From assembly GCF_002846575.1 (NCBI RefSeq), contig NZ_PJND01000010.1, forward strand, positions 124,001-188,000: 64,000 nucleotides of DNA, given 5' to 3'. Shown here piece by piece: positions 27,101-37,458 of the stretch; position 1 is the stretch's first letter; every line of letters begins with the position of its first letter. The stretch comes from Flavobacterium lindanitolerans. Its GTDB lineage: Bacteria; Bacteroidota; Bacteroidia; Flavobacteriales; Flavobacteriaceae. The translations under genes were made by a program, and so were the position numbers. Under the pieces are notes generated by a model that worked only from the letters and a program-made list of their open reading frames with translations, had not been told where the DNA came from and searched no databases.

Positions 27101-30100
27101 GTAAACTTCACTCCGGTTTCTGGACAATTCGGAACTTCAACCGTAACTTTAAGAGCAACAGACGGTGACGGTACAACATCAACACGAACATTCACCGTTA
27201 CTTTTGACGATACAGTGAATCCAACTGCTGTTGCACAAAATCTTACTGTTTATCTAGGAACAAACGGTCAGGCTACTACTACCGCTGCCGCTATCAACAA
27301 CGGTTCGTCTGATAATTGTGGTATTGCAAGTATTACTGCTTCTCCATTAACTTTCAATGGTACTAATCTTGGTGCAAACACCGTAACTCTTACAGTTACA
27401 GACGTGAAAGGGAATGTTGGCACGGCAACTTCAACTGTTACAGTTATTGATAATATTGCTCCAACAGTAATTACTCAAAACACTACTGTATCTATTGCTG
27501 CTAACGGACAAGTATCGATAACTCCGGCGCAAGTGAATAATGGTTCTTTCGATAACGTTGGAATCACCTCCTTAACCGTAAGCCCGAATACATTCAATTG
27601 TTCGAATTTAGGGCCAAATACTGTAACATTAACGGCTGTAGATGCCAGCGGAAATACTTCTTCTTCAACTGCAGTGGTAACGGTTCAGGATACTACTAAC
27701 CCAACAATCATTACCAGAAACATCACTGTAAATGTGAATGCGGCCGGAATTTACAATCTGGTTCCTTCAGAAGTTGACAATGGTTCTTATGATAATTGTG
27801 GTATTTCCAATCTTGGAATCACCAGGGCTTTGTTTACCTGCGCTGATGTAGGTCAAAGCTTTACGATTACGCTTTTTGGAAATGACCCTTCGGGTAACCT
27901 GGGTGCTGCTACGGCTGTAGTTACTGTGGCCGATGTTATGGCGCCTAACGTAATTACGCAAAACATTACCGTACAGCTAAACGAAAGCGGACAGGCAACA
28001 ATAACACCTGCTCAAATCAATAACGGTTCGACAGACAATTGCGGTATTGCTTCTTATGCTTTAAGCAAGACTACTTTTAACTGTTCTGAAACCGGAGCCA
28101 ATACGGTAACGCTTTCTGTAACCGATATTCACGGAAACGTAGGAACTGCAACGGCTGTTGTAACCGTTCAGGATACTACAAACCCAACTATCCTTACTCA
28201 AAACATTACTGTACAACTGGATGCTAACGGACAGACTACAATTGTTCCGGCCCAAATCAACAATGGTTCTTTTGATAATTGTGCTATCACAGCATTGGCG
28301 CTGGATATTACTTCTTTTGACTGTACAGACATTGGTGCCAATACGGTAACTTTAACCGGAACTGATGCCAGCGGAAACTCGGCTTCAAATACGGCTATTG
28401 TAACTGTACAGGATTTGATTGCTCCGATTGTTCTTACACAGAATATCACAGTTCAATTGGATGCTAACGGACAGGCTACTATCATTCCCGCTCAAATCAA
28501 CAATGCATCGACAGACAACTGTGCAATTGCTACTTATGCACTTGACGTAACATCTTTCGATTGTACAAATGTGGGTGCAAACACGGTAACGCTTACTGTA
28601 ACCGATGTGAACGGAAATTCGGCTTCAAATACGGCTGTTGTAACCGTAGAAGATGTAATTGCCCCAACAGTACTTACACAGAATATCACTGTACAATTGG
28701 ACGCTAACGGACAGGCGACAATCACTCCTGCCCAAATCAACAATGCGTCGACAGACAACTGTACAATTGCTACTTACACGCTTGATATTACAGCTTTCGA
28801 CTGTACAAATGTAGGCGCAAACACGGTAACGCTTACTGTAACGGACGTGAACGGAAATTCCGCTTCGAATACGGCAGTAGTAACAGTCGAAGACAATATT
28901 GCTCCTATTGTACTTACACAGAACATCACTGTACAATTGGATGCTAACGGACAGGCTACAATCACTCCTGCCCAAATCAACAGTGCTTCGACAGACAACT
29001 GTACGATTGCTACGTATGTTCTCGACATCACAGCTTTCGACTGTACAAATGTGGGAGCAAACACGGTAACGCTTACTGTAACCGATGTGAACGGAAATTC
29101 CGCTTCGAATACGGCAGTAGTAACAGTCGAAGACAATATTGCTCCTATTGTACTTACACAGAACATCACTGTACAATTGGATGCTAACGGACAGGCGACA
29201 ATTACTCCTGCCCAAATCAACAATGCTTCAACAGACAACTGTGCAATTGCTACGTATGTTCTTGACATTACAGCTTTCGACTGTACAAACGTGGGTACCA
29301 ATACGGTAACGCTTACTGTAACCGATGTAAACGGAAACGTTGCTACTAACACAGCAGTAGTAACTGTTGAAGACGTACTTGCTCCTATTGTTCTTACACA
29401 AAACATTACGGTTGAATTGGATGCAAACGGTCAGGCTACTATCACACCTGCTCAAATCAACAATGCGTCTACAGACAATTGTGCCATTGCTACCTATACT
29501 TTAGACATTACCAGCTTTAACTGTGCTAATGTAGGTCCGAATACCGTAGTACTGACTGTAACCGATATCCATGGAAATTCGGCTTCAAATACAGCGGTAG
29601 TAACAGTGGAAGACAACATCAACCCAACTGTTCTTACACAGAACATCACGGTTCAGTTAGATGCAAACGGACAGGCGACAATTACGCCGGCTCAAATCAA
29701 CAATGGTTCATTTGACAACTGTACGATTGCTACTTATGTTCTTGACACTACAACTTTCGACTGTACAAATGTTGGAACAAATACAGTCACATTAACTGTA
29801 ACTGATGTGAACGGAAATTCAGCTTCTAACACAGCTGTGGTAACTGTTGAAGACAACATCCTTCCAACGATGATTGCTCAAAACGTAACCGTTCACCTAA
29901 ACATCAATGGTGAATATACATTGACAACGGCTGATGTGGATAATGGTTCATTTGACAACTGTGCTATCGAAACAATGGGTATTTCCCGCACTTTCTTTAA
30001 CTGTTCAGACATAGGAACGACCAATACGATTACGTTATTTGGTGTTGATGTTAACGGAAATTATGCTTCTACCACCGCGATAATAACTGTTGCCGATATG

Positions 30101-32074
30101 ATGGCTCCAACTGTAAGAACACAAAACATTACAGTGGAATTGGATGCTAACGGACAGGCTACAATCACACCTGCACAAATCAATAATGGTTCAACAGACA
30201 ATTGTGGAATTGCAACGTATGCATTGGACATTACAAGCTTTAATTGTACAAATGTTGGTGCTAACACGGTAACTCTGACTGTAACTGACAATTATGGAAA
30301 TGCGGCTTCAAATACCGCTACTGTAACCGTAATTGATACGGTTAATCCAATTGTAAACACGCAGAACATCATAGTTCAGCTGGATGCTAACGGACAGGCT
30401 ACTATTATGCCTGCTCAAATCAATAATGCATCAACAGACAATTGCGGCATTGCAACGTATACTCTTGATATCACAGATTTCAATTGTACAAATACAGGTG
30501 CTAATACAGTAACATTGACAGTAACTGATGTAAATGGAAACTCGGCTTCTAATACAGCTATTGTAACTGTAGAAGATGTTATAGCCCCGACTGTTCTAAC
30601 GCAGAATATTTCAGTACAGTTAGAGGCTAACGGACAGGTTACAATTACCCCTGCTCAAATCAACAATGGTTCGACAGACAATTGTACTATTGCAACTTAT
30701 ACGTTAGACATTACAGAATTTAACTGTACTAACATAGGTGCCAATACGGTAACGCTTACAGCTACTGACGCCAGCGGAAATGCTTCTTCAGCAACAGCTG
30801 TAGTAACAGTAGAAGACACTATTGCTCCAACAGTAATCACGCAGAATATTACGGTTCAGCTGGATGCTAACGGACAGGCTTCAATTACAGCAGCTCAGAT
30901 TGACAATGGTTCAGCAGACAGCTGTGGAATCGCAACCTATGTTCTTGACATTACAGATTTCACTTGTGCAAACGTAGGCGCCAACACAGTAACCTTAACT
31001 GTGACTGATGTTAACGGAAACACGGCTTCCAATACCGCTGTCGTGACAGTTGCTGATTCAGTTGCTCCAACAGTAATTACACAGAACATAACGGTTCAAT
31101 TGGATATCAACGGACAGGCTACTATCACACCTGCTCAGATAAATAACGGTTCGACAGACAATTGCGGTATCTCGGGCTACACACTTGACAAGACTAACTT
31201 CTCTTGCTCAAATGTGGGTAACAACACGGTAATCTTAAGTGTAACTGATGTTAACGGAAATGTTGCTACTCAAACAGCAACAGTAACGGTTCAGGATGCA
31301 ATGGCTCCATTCGCAATCACACAAGATGTGACTATTTCTCTTGATGCTGACGGAATGGCCTATATCACGGTTGCAGACATTAACAACGGTTCTTCAGACA
31401 ATTGTGGCATTGCTTCAATTACGTTAAGCCAGACAGCATTCAATTGTGGTGAAACAGGAACTAATTTCGTGACAATGACAGTTACGGATATTCATGGAAA
31501 TGTTTCATCGGCAGAGGCTGCAGTAACGGTTATCAATACTTTCGGTGATAATGACGGCGACGGTATTCCTGACAATTGTGATTCTGATGATGATAATGAT
31601 GGTATAGAAGACTCTGTTGACAACTGTCCGTTTACTTACAACCCAGACCAGACCGATACTGACAATGACGGTATAGGCGATGCTTGTGACGACGATTATG
31701 ATAACGACGGCGTTCCGAACGATATCGATAACTGTCCTTACACCTACAACCCGGGTCAGGAAGATATTGACAAAGACGGAATCGGAGACGTTTGCGACTT
31801 GACAGAAATCAACATTTCTCAAGCATTTACACCAAACAATGACGGAATCAACGATACATGGCAGATTATCAACATCACCAACTATCCAAATTCTGTAGTA
31901 AAAGTGTTTAACCGATGGGGTTCTGAAGTATTCAGCGCCAAAGGATACAAAAATGATTGGAATGGTCATTATAAAGGTTCCAGCAATCCGCTGCCTGAAT
32001 CCTCATACTATTACCAAATTGATTTAGGAAACGGAACTCCTGTTTATGAAGGATGGATTTACTTAACCCGATAA
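24188..32074 (+). CDS. Giant T9SS type B surface adhesin, SprB-like organisation
   Basis: A 2628-residue cell-surface protein. In order: signal peptide (to about residue 31); an N-terminal region without a recognised family (32-300); two Fn3-like units (about 310-505; [36 protein letters not shown]); Ig-like units (506-693); an L-type lectin-like domain (about 694-905; [21 protein letters not shown]); another Ig-like unit; 18 tandem HYR-like repeats of 80 residues (about 1010-2450), most with a Cys pair (DNC...FxC); thrombospondin type 3 calcium-binding repeats (about 2453-2538; [19 protein letters not shown]); and a gliding-motility-associated/type B T9SS C-terminal domain ([25 protein letters not shown]). 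The SprF-like gene follows. It probably functions as an adhesin or gliding-associated surface filament. The lectin domain suggests glycan binding. Confidence 0.92.
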   Translation: MGNKNYFQKLSQAILLIVPVLMLLIPSFTEAQTRVINNNKLRVGNGSENSINNSGNMQQPFYYNSIAAQWRKLTYSNYALDNAYAVGGDGTNEWNTTGTIVQNPALTNQTIDYSGFTFTTAPNGYGKVVSKGNINVGGSLLEVENTFTLLQNAGYIEVKVKVKNVSAAPISNVRIWVGTRDDFVGLTDSNIKQKGNLVNGAFVLNTLASQPSAALKIYNNDEAILFYSNSPRGNTIVNSCCDWNNVINQNPATSVVNSGTTDGSYGFYVRFNNLAVNASDDFTWYYAAGTIADIDDIIEDVAQASGAVNNITYTSAVFNSTSQNAVNGYYIVVPQGSPAPTEAQIQAGTTYGSVTPVAHGSSAMPANVEVPFPISGLTPNTTYELYFVTRDAVPAYSTIYHTSFTTLAYTVPNVTATTTASAITANSASSGGTVGSDGGQAVTERGICWSTTANPTIANSRTTDGSGLGTFTSAMAGLNAGTTYYVRAYATNSVGTGYGPQVTFTTVANNNPTISTVANQSVCANAATTALAFTVADVETPAASLTVTRSSSNTTLVPNANIVVAGTGANRTVTVTPAANQHGTATITLTVTDQLGATATTTFTVTVNQFPVISYASATYNLYQSQTITPITAINTGGASTNWSITPALPAGLTFNTANGTITGTPTGSQSTASYTVTANNNGCTATTSFSIYITPCNTFNASDVITNGNALLTGNEVRLTESQGNLYGTVWGKARLDLNENFKISTQLYFGASDSGADGLAFVLQPLSSNQGVSGGGLGYQGISPSLAVEFDTYYNPGADPISNDHIAIVKNGLAASISAHSEFAPYYNAGQIEDGNWHDAVFEWIASSKTLKVTYEGTVIFNTVIDIPNAVLGNQYAYWGFTAATGGSVNEHRVRFNGYCLTSIVSTPPTISAVANQGYCYNTAGSVNVTVADSESPVANISLQATGSTNTALLPLANITVTGTGATRTVNFTPVSGQFGTSTVTLRATDGDGTTSTRTFTVTFDDTVNPTAVAQNLTVYLGTNGQATTTAAAINNGSSDNCGIASITASPLTFNGTNLGANTVTLTVTDVKGNVGTATSTVTVIDNIAPTVITQNTTVSIAANGQVSITPAQVNNGSFDNVGITSLTVSPNTFNCSNLGPNTVTLTAVDASGNTSSSTAVVTVQDTTNPTIITRNITVNVNAAGIYNLVPSEVDNGSYDNCGISNLGITRALFTCADVGQSFTITLFGNDPSGNLGAATAVVTVADVMAPNVITQNITVQLNESGQATITPAQINNGSTDNCGIASYALSKTTFNCSETGANTVTLSVTDIHGNVGTATAVVTVQDTTNPTILTQNITVQLDANGQTTIVPAQINNGSFDNCAITALALDITSFDCTDIGANTVTLTGTDASGNSASNTAIVTVQDLIAPIVLTQNITVQLDANGQATIIPAQINNASTDNCAIATYALDVTSFDCTNVGANTVTLTVTDVNGNSASNTAVVTVEDVIAPTVLTQNITVQLDANGQATITPAQINNASTDNCTIATYTLDITAFDCTNVGANTVTLTVTDVNGNSASNTAVVTVEDNIAPIVLTQNITVQLDANGQATITPAQINSASTDNCTIATYVLDITAFDCTNVGANTVTLTVTDVNGNSASNTAVVTVEDNIAPIVLTQNITVQLDANGQATITPAQINNASTDNCAIATYVLDITAFDCTNVGTNTVTLTVTDVNGNVATNTAVVTVEDVLAPIVLTQNITVELDANGQATITPAQINNASTDNCAIATYTLDITSFNCANVGPNTVVLTVTDIHGNSASNTAVVTVEDNINPTVLTQNITVQLDANGQATITPAQINNGSFDNCTIATYVLDTTTFDCTNVGTNTVTLTVTDVNGNSASNTAVVTVEDNILPTMIAQNVTVHLNINGEYTLTTADVDNGSFDNCAIETMGISRTFFNCSDIGTTNTITLFGVDVNGNYASTTAIITVADMMAPTVRTQNITVELDANGQATITPAQINNGSTDNCGIATYALDITSFNCTNVGANTVTLTVTDNYGNAASNTATVTVIDTVNPIVNTQNIIVQLDANGQATIMPAQINNASTDNCGIATYTLDITDFNCTNTGANTVTLTVTDVNGNSASNTAIVTVEDVIAPTVLTQNISVQLEANGQVTITPAQINNGSTDNCTIATYTLDITEFNCTNIGANTVTLTATDASGNASSATAVVTVEDTIAPTVITQNITVQLDANGQASITAAQIDNGSADSCGIATYVLDITDFTCANVGANTVTLTVTDVNGNTASNTAVVTVADSVAPTVITQNITVQLDINGQATITPAQINNGSTDNCGISGYTLDKTNFSCSNVGNNTVILSVTDVNGNVATQTATVTVQDAMAPFAITQDVTISLDADGMAYITVADINNGSSDNCGIASITLSQTAFNCGETGTNFVTMTVTDIHGNVSSAEAAVTVINTFGDNDGDGIPDNCDSDDDNDGIEDSVDNCPFTYNPDQTDTDNDGIGDACDDDYDNDGVPNDIDNCPYTYNPGQEDIDKDGIGDVCDLTEINISQAFTPNNDGINDTWQIINITNYPNSVVKVFNRWGSEVFSAKGYKNDWNGHYKGSSNPLPESSYYYQIDLGNGTPVYEGWIYLTR
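27214..31536 (+). repeat. 18 tandem 240-bp coding repeats in the adhesin
   Basis: Eighteen in-frame copies of a unit of 80 codons, each starting around (I/V/T)xPTVxTQNITV and containing [16 protein letters not shown] and [15 protein letters not shown]. The period is 240 bp; the twelfth unit is one codon longer. The copies from about 28418 to 29620 are closest to each other: 28861-28920 and 29101-29160 are identical, and the next 60 bp differ at only two positions. This indicates recent duplication or gene conversion. Confidence 0.93.
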
Positions 32075-32102
32075 TCAGGAACAAATAAAAATGACAATCA
32101 TT

Positions 32103-33002
32103 ATGAAAACACTCAATAAATTAAGCACTGTACTGTTATTTTTCTTTGCCGCTTATGCATACGGGCAACAGGAAACCAGCTTTACATTTTACAGAAACAA
32201 TATGAACATCATCAACCCTGCTTATGCAGGGGCTGATGGTGAAACCATAGTCTCAAGCAGCTTTAAGACACAATGGGCAGGAGTAAAAGATGCTCCGGAA
32301 ACCCAAGCTGTGTCTTTTGGAACGCCAACAGGAAAAAAATTAGGAATCGGACTTTCGATTATTAACGATAAGACATTCGTTGAAAAACAGACTTCTGTTT
32401 TTGCTGATTTCTCATATCTGGTTCCTTTGAATGAAACCCTTGACCTGTACCTGGGAGTAAAAGCGGGCGGAAATTTTTATGATGTAAACGTGAACGGATT
32501 ACAGACCTATAATGTAGAATCTGACCCGTCATTGGTAAGCATCAACCGATTCAATCCTAATTTCGGTATTGGAGCTTATTTAAAGCACAAGAAATTTTAT
32601 GTCTCGCTTTCTACTCCAAAAATGTTGAGCACACAGCGTGCTAAAAATGAAGACGGAGTGGCAACAGTTGCTTCCGACAGACCTCATATTTACCTAAGTG
32701 GTGGTTATGACATCATCCTGAATGAGAACTTTATGTTACAGCCTTCTACCTTGCTTCGTTATGTAAACGGCGCTCCGGTTTCAATGGACCTTACTGGTGT
32801 TGTTACTTACAAACAGCAGTTTGGACTTGGAGTTGCCTACAGAACAGACAAAGCCATCAACGGATTGGCAACCATAAAGGTTAACAACTGGTTTGATTTT
32901 GGGTATGCTTATGAACATTCCTTACGAGATGAAATTGCAAGCGCAACAAGCGGGACGCATGAATTTTACTTGAGATTCAACCTAACGCCAAAAGCGAATT
33001 AA
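32103..33002 (+). CDS. PorP/SprF-family T9SS partner protein
   Basis: Outer-membrane beta-barrel-like protein of 299 residues that in characterised systems assists secretion or surface attachment of the adjacent type B CTD adhesin (SprF with SprB). The signal peptide is KTLNKLSTVLLFFFAAYAYG. I chose the ATG at 32103 over the ATG at 32091 because it starts the signal peptide directly. Family motifs are FYRNNMNIINPAYAGADG near the N-terminus, SFKTQWAGVKDAPETQ, and the C-terminal barrel strands ending in FYLRFNLTPK. It is 28 bp downstream of the adhesin and ends at a strong terminator. Confidence 0.93.
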   Translation: MKTLNKLSTVLLFFFAAYAYGQQETSFTFYRNNMNIINPAYAGADGETIVSSSFKTQWAGVKDAPETQAVSFGTPTGKKLGIGLSIINDKTFVEKQTSVFADFSYLVPLNETLDLYLGVKAGGNFYDVNVNGLQTYNVESDPSLVSINRFNPNFGIGAYLKHKKFYVSLSTPKMLSTQRAKNEDGVATVASDRPHIYLSGGYDIILNENFMLQPSTLLRYVNGAPVSMDLTGVVTYKQQFGLGVAYRTDKAINGLATIKVNNWFDFGYAYEHSLRDEIASATSGTHEFYLRFNLTPKAN

Positions 33003-33022
33003 GGGTTGGGTTAGTTACAACT

Positions 33023-33054
33023 AAAAAGCGGGGACTATGTCCCCGCTTTTTTAT
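33023..33054. terminator. Bidirectional hairpin terminator after the sprF-like gene
   Basis: Arms AAAAAGCGGGGAC (33023-33035) and GTCCCCGCTTTTTT around a TAT loop. It has T-runs on both strands and therefore can also end the leftward HAD/ParB-like transcript. Confidence 0.93.
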
Positions 33055-33115
33055 TTACTAAATATCTTTTTTTCTCGGTAAAATGATTTATGGATAATAA
33101 AAAAAATTTGAAGGT

Positions 33116-33574
33116 TTATGCCATATCAGATATTTTTTCCAATACCTCTTCTACTTGATATTCTGTTAATCCTATAGAACCACTTGTTTGCAAAAGATTA
33201 GCTTTAACAAAACCTGGTAGGGCATTTAGCGATTTATCATCATCAATAATGATGTAATGACTATGTACTTTTTGGATATCTATCCATTTCATTATTTCTT
33301 CTCTTCTGTTTAATCCCAAAGTATTTTCAGGCAAAACATCAATACTTTGAACATCAATTCCTCTTAATAGAAATATTTCTCTCCATTTATCAATAGAGTA
33401 TTTCGATTTATGAGAAGTGGTCAATAGAATATTTGCACTTGTTTCAGAAATAAGTTTCTGAAGTGCTTTAGTTGCTCCATTACTAAAAACAGGGAAACCA
33501 TCATCTAAAAATTCAGGTTTTCTCCAAGAGTTAGCAGGAACCATTACTCCATCTATATCCAACAGTATTAGCAT
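33116..33574 (-). CDS. HAD-superfamily phosphatase-like protein
   Basis: A 152-residue small HAD-fold protein. Motif I is LILLDIDGVMVP (nucleophile Asp and acid Asp in DIDG), motif II is LLTTSHKSKY (Thr/Ser), and the acidic motif IV is IIIDDDKSL. It resembles the stand-alone HAD domains related to the 'Swiss Army Knife' RNA-repair group, though this assignment is tentative. I took the ATG at 33572-33574, which starts one residue before the motif I strand. A TTG at 33622 would add 16 residues of no clear function. It is 54 bp downstream of a ParB-like gene on the same strand and probably co-transcribed with it. The substrate is unknown. Confidence 0.7.
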   Translation of the reverse strand: MLILLDIDGVMVPANSWRKPEFLDDGFPVFSNGATKALQKLISETSANILLTTSHKSKYSIDKWREIFLLRGIDVQSIDVLPENTLGLNRREEIMKWIDIQKVHSHYIIIDDDKSLNALPGFVKANLLQTSGSIGLTEYQVEEVLEKISDMA

Positions 33575-33628
33575 CTTACAAAGGTAGATGTTTTTTCTTT
33601 CCCCATAAACTTCGTTCAACAAATTATT

Positions 33629-33973
33629 TTATTCTTGGTCAAATTCTTTAACATAATTATCTATTTCATCTTGGGTATCATAGTCTATTGAGTGAAGTTC
33701 CATGGTTTCCCATCTATATTCTACATCTGTATGATTTTTAGCACCAGGAACAATATCTATTTTAACTCCTAATAATTTAGAACATATAAATCTATGATGT
33801 CCATCCATAATTTTGCCATCAGCAACTTTTATAGAACTTAAATTCTTGCCCTGACTCAATCTAGTGTATATTCTCTGTAATTTGGGAAAACTTACTGCTC
33901 CTTGATTAGGAACATATTCAAAGTTATTCTCGCTTAAAAATTTCTCTACTTCTTCTTTGGTTATATCTCTCAC
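33629..33973 (-). CDS. Small ParB/sulfiredoxin-like domain protein
   Basis: A 114-residue protein with the ParB-like core motif KIMDGHHRFICSKLLGVKID (G-x-I-x-D-G-H-H-R). This fold occurs in ParB, sulfiredoxin and small nucleotide-binding or nuclease-type proteins. Before it lies a helical lead (TKEEVEKFLSE) and LQRIYTRLSQGKNLSSIKV, after it an acidic tail ending in KEFDQE. The start is a GTG at 33971-33973; no ATG precedes it before an in-frame stop. There is no HTH or partition partner, so it is not a chromosome partition ParB. It precedes the HAD gene by 54 bp. The function is unknown. Confidence 0.65.
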   Translation of the reverse strand: MRDITKEEVEKFLSENNFEYVPNQGAVSFPKLQRIYTRLSQGKNLSSIKVADGKIMDGHHRFICSKLLGVKIDIVPGAKNHTDVEYRWETMELHSIDYDTQDEIDNYVKEFDQE

Positions 33974-34130
33974 TTCTATTTGGCTAATATCACAATATCA
34001 CCAAATAAACAATAAAAAATTCACTTCCCTTAGGAAATTTTCATCTTTAGAAGGGGCAATGAAAGGAAAGTTTTTTAATCCAAATTGATATTATAAATTC
34101 CTCTTAGTGTAAAAACAGAATAACCTCGCC

Positions 34131-35024
34131 TTAAACAGTATCAATAAAATTCTTTTCCGTTCTATTAAAAACGATAAGGCCTAATAAAAAGATAACGATT
34201 GAAAATACCACCGAATAAACAAGTCCGAATGTTGTAAACTCCCCTTTGCCCAGATAAGAATATTTGAAAAACTCAAAAATACTGGTCAGCGGATTCAGAT
34301 ACACCAGGTTTTCATAACCATAAGGCTTTAATTTTTTTACTACTAACGAAGTCGGATAAACTACCGGAGTAAGATACATATAAAGCTGTACACCAAAACC
34401 AATCAAGAAAGTCAGGTCCCTGTATTTTGTTGTCATGGAAGAAATAATCATCCCAAATCCAAGCGAAATTAAGGCCATCAAAATCAAGAGAATGGGTGTA
34501 AATACGATTTCCCAATTCGGCATGACTGCTTTGCCCTGCATTATGAAATAAGCCATCATGCAGATAAAGAACAGAAACTGTATACCAAACTTTAAAAGAT
34601 TGGATATGGTTATAGATATGGGCATAATAACCCTTGGAAAATAAACCTTCCCGAAAATATTCTGATTGGTTTTGAAAGTATCTGAAGTCGATTTAAAACA
34701 ATCCGAAAAATAGAACCAAAGCGTATTCCCTGCCAAAGCAAACAGGAAATAATTGATTCCATCTGATTCAATCTGGGCTATTTTATTAAAAATCACAAAC
34801 TGGATAACAGAAGTCAGTAATGGCTGGATTAAAAACCATAATGGTCCCAGAACAGTCTGTTTGTAATAGGTCACGATATCGCGCTTTACAAATAGCATCA
34901 ACAAATCACGATACCTCCAGATTTCATCAAAATTAAAAGAAATCAGTTTCCTTTTAGGAGTTATTTCATAAAGCCATTGCTGGTTATTGAAGTCGTTTTC
35001 CTGTCTTGCTATTTTTTCAGCCAT
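34131..35024 (-). CDS. wzm: ABC-2 polysaccharide export permease, Wzm/KpsM type
   Basis: Inner-membrane permease of 297 residues with six hydrophobic spans. The N-terminus WRYRDLLMLFVKRDIVTYYK leads into QTVLGPLWFLIQPLL, the conserved ABC-2 (TagG/Wzm) block, and ends in a short charged tail (NRTEKNFIDTV). Such permeases export complete glycans and need an ATPase subunit (Wzt). None is visible: the next genes on this strand are the ParB-like and HAD genes. It overlaps the 3' end of wzc by 16 bp, so it is translationally coupled. The ATPase may be elsewhere in the genome or lost. Confidence 0.9.
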   Translation of the reverse strand: MAEKIARQENDFNNQQWLYEITPKRKLISFNFDEIWRYRDLLMLFVKRDIVTYYKQTVLGPLWFLIQPLLTSVIQFVIFNKIAQIESDGINYFLFALAGNTLWFYFSDCFKSTSDTFKTNQNIFGKVYFPRVIMPISITISNLLKFGIQFLFFICMMAYFIMQGKAVMPNWEIVFTPILLILMALISLGFGMIISSMTTKYRDLTFLIGFGVQLYMYLTPVVYPTSLVVKKLKPYGYENLVYLNPLTSIFEFFKYSYLGKGEFTTFGLVYSVVFSIVIFLLGLIVFNRTEKNFIDTV

Positions 35025-37450
35025 TTGTTTAAAAGTCTTTTAAAACGATTTTCCGGTTCGCCTTCATCGTGATAACCATTACTGTAATCGCCATAACCAT
35101 ATCCATAACCGTAACCATATCTGGCTTTGCTTTCATAACCATTAAAGACAATGCTTATATTGGTCAGCTCTCCTCGTTTGTGCTTGTCATTGACCAAAGC
35201 CAGCATTCCTTTTTTGGTAACATTCTGGCGGACGACATACAACGTAGCATCGCAAAACTGGGCCAATTCCAAAGCATCAGAAACCAGTCCAACCGGTGGC
35301 GTGTCTAAAATAATATAATCGTATTTTCTTTTCAAATCATCCAAAAGGTCTTTCATGCTTTCGCCAAGAATAAGCTCAGCCGGATTGGGTGGAATAGGTC
35401 CTGAAGTAATGACATCTAAATACGATATCCTTGTTTTCTGGATGATTTCATCTGCTGTTTTCTGTCCAATCAGATAATTGACCACTCCAAAACTATTGTC
35501 AAGGTCAAAATCGCCAAATATTTTAGGCTTTCTTAAATCCAGACCTACAATGACTGTTTTCTTTTCACTTAACGCAAAAACAGTGGCAATGTTTATGGAG
35601 CAGAACGTTTTTCCTTCCCCACTGATGGAAGAAGTCAGCATCAATGTTTTTGCTCCTGAAACATTTTGTTTTTTATACAGGAATTGTAACGATGACCTGA
35701 CGGCACGGAAAGATTCCGCCAATGCCGATTTTGGTTTTTCAAAAACAGCCAGATTGCTCGCCATTTTCTTTTTGCCAATAACACCCAACAATGGTATTTT
35801 GGTTAGTTTGGCTATGTCTTCAACAGTATGGATACTATTATCCATAAACGTAATGATAAACACAACAACCAAAGGAATCATCAATCCCAGAAACAGGGCT
35901 AGCACATAATTTACACTGGTTTTCGGGCCAATTAATCCTCCGCCGGTGTCTTTTGCCGAATCAATAAAATGAATATCCGAAAGATTAGCTGCCTTGACAA
36001 TGTTTGCCTCATTTCTTTTGGCCAGGAAAGTATTGAATATGCTTTCTGCCAAATCATATTTTCTTGTAATTTTCAATAAATCCTGCTGGTCATCCGGCAA
36101 TCTTTTTATGGTGCTTTCTGCCTGACCCATTTTAGCGTTGACCAATGCCAGATCATTCTGGATTACCGTTTTTGCCGCTGCAATGTTTTCCAAAAGAACT
36201 TTTTTGACAGATTCCATTTCATTATCAAAGTCCCTGAAAAACCTGTCATTCTTTACGGCATATGCTTTTTCAGAACGCTGTATGGAAAGCGCTATTAATC
36301 GGGAAACATTACCCACAATGTTGGGGTCATCAATTCCTGCAACGGCCGGAGCCGGCAATTTTGAATAGTCAACACTGTTGTTCAGATACGAACGCAATGT
36401 ATTATAATAGGCTATTTTACGGTTAATGGCATCTTTTTCTATATCGAGCCCTGCCAGTTTCTCGGAAATTTTTTCACCTCCGTCTTCCAGTTCAAGAACG
36501 TTTTTGCCCCTGCGGAAATCCTTCAATTGTCCTTCGGTTCCTTTGAGCTGGTCTTCCATTTTGATTAGCGTGCTATCAATAAAGGCAATCGTATTAATCG
36601 CAAACTGGTTTTTGCTGTCCAACTGATTTTTCCGCAATACCTCAACCGTAGTGTTCAGATAATCGACCATTCTGGCCTTATTCGTTCCCTGCATGGCAAG
36701 TTTTAGTATAGAACTGCCTTTGGTATCGCTATCTACACTAATGCCCTGATACTGGCTGACCACACTATTGAAATTGTCAAATCTCACAAAATATTCTTTA
36801 CCTGCATACGAACTCGCATCGGGTTTTAATTCCAGTTTCCAATTCAGATAAGGCAATTTGACCTGCTCTCCTACTTTAAACCTTTTGCTGTAGTCTCCTA
36901 TCGCAACGGCAATCTGGCTTTGACTGTCGTTATAATAGTTGATAATATTGACGCTTTCATTTTCAAAAGCAATCGAAAGTTCATATTCTGAAGCATTCAG
37001 GAATTTTATTTTAATCGGAATTCCGGACAACTGTCCTTTAGATTTGTCAATTACCACCTTAAACGGGGCTTCTCCATAGGCATCAATCAGGTTGTATTTT
37101 CCCTGTTTAAAATATTTGATGTAATATTCAAGTTTGGCTACGACAATTTCATTATGAGAACGTGATTTTAGCGTCGTTATAATAGTCTGCACCTTATCTG
37201 AAGTACCTCCCCAGTTAAAAACCAAACTCGTATTTGAGGTAAAAAAAGGATTGCTTTCTTCGCGGATGGCGATAAGGCTCTCCATTCCGTAAATTTTTTC
37301 TTTACGGATATTCACCTGATAGGCTATAACAAAACACACAATAAGGCTCGCCAAAAACCATTTCCAGTAACTCAATATTTTTATCAAGAAACCTTTGAAA
37401 TCGAAATTGTTCTGATTTTCAAAAAATGAAAAGTCCTTTGGATCAAGCAT
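35009..37450 (-). CDS. wzc: Wzc-type polysaccharide co-polymerase and tyrosine autokinase
   Basis: An 813-residue inner-membrane protein that controls polysaccharide chain export and length. There is a Wzz-like N-terminal domain with a first TM helix (about residues 29-46), a long periplasmic coiled-coil part, and a second TM helix at about 508-530 (VLALFLGLMIPLVVVFI). The cytoplasmic BY-kinase domain has Walker A LTSSISGEGKT, Walker A' VIVGLDLRKP (the first Asp of the usual DxDxR is Gly here) and Walker B YIILDTPPVG. The C-terminus carries a Tyr cluster (YGYGYGYGDY), the expected autophosphorylation site. It sits 8 bp after the Wza-like gene. Confidence 0.93.
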   Translation of the reverse strand: MLDPKDFSFFENQNNFDFKGFLIKILSYWKWFLASLIVCFVIAYQVNIRKEKIYGMESLIAIREESNPFFTSNTSLVFNWGGTSDKVQTIITTLKSRSHNEIVVAKLEYYIKYFKQGKYNLIDAYGEAPFKVVIDKSKGQLSGIPIKIKFLNASEYELSIAFENESVNIINYYNDSQSQIAVAIGDYSKRFKVGEQVKLPYLNWKLELKPDASSYAGKEYFVRFDNFNSVVSQYQGISVDSDTKGSSILKLAMQGTNKARMVDYLNTTVEVLRKNQLDSKNQFAINTIAFIDSTLIKMEDQLKGTEGQLKDFRRGKNVLELEDGGEKISEKLAGLDIEKDAINRKIAYYNTLRSYLNNSVDYSKLPAPAVAGIDDPNIVGNVSRLIALSIQRSEKAYAVKNDRFFRDFDNEMESVKKVLLENIAAAKTVIQNDLALVNAKMGQAESTIKRLPDDQQDLLKITRKYDLAESIFNTFLAKRNEANIVKAANLSDIHFIDSAKDTGGGLIGPKTSVNYVLALFLGLMIPLVVVFIITFMDNSIHTVEDIAKLTKIPLLGVIGKKKMASNLAVFEKPKSALAESFRAVRSSLQFLYKKQNVSGAKTLMLTSSISGEGKTFCSINIATVFALSEKKTVIVGLDLRKPKIFGDFDLDNSFGVVNYLIGQKTADEIIQKTRISYLDVITSGPIPPNPAELILGESMKDLLDDLKRKYDYIILDTPPVGLVSDALELAQFCDATLYVVRQNVTKKGMLALVNDKHKRGELTNISIVFNGYESKARYGYGYGYGYGDYSNGYHDEGEPENRFKRLLNKWLKK

Positions 37451-37458
37451 GGTATTGA

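Noticed and set aside
28198..29455. Long open frames on the minus strand inside the adhesin repeat array (up to about 210 codons)
   Set aside because: They repeat with the 240-bp unit of the real gene, are Val/Ser/Cys-rich shadow translations, and have no start signals or homology.
27214..31536. Regular repeats that might be taken for a CRISPR array
   Set aside because: The repeats are 240 bp, in frame, and translate to 80-residue protein units; there are no short repeats with unique spacers and no cas genes.
33629..33973. Chromosome-partition ParB
   Set aside because: The protein has only the DGHHR core, no HTH domain, no parA neighbour and no parS-like sequence seen.
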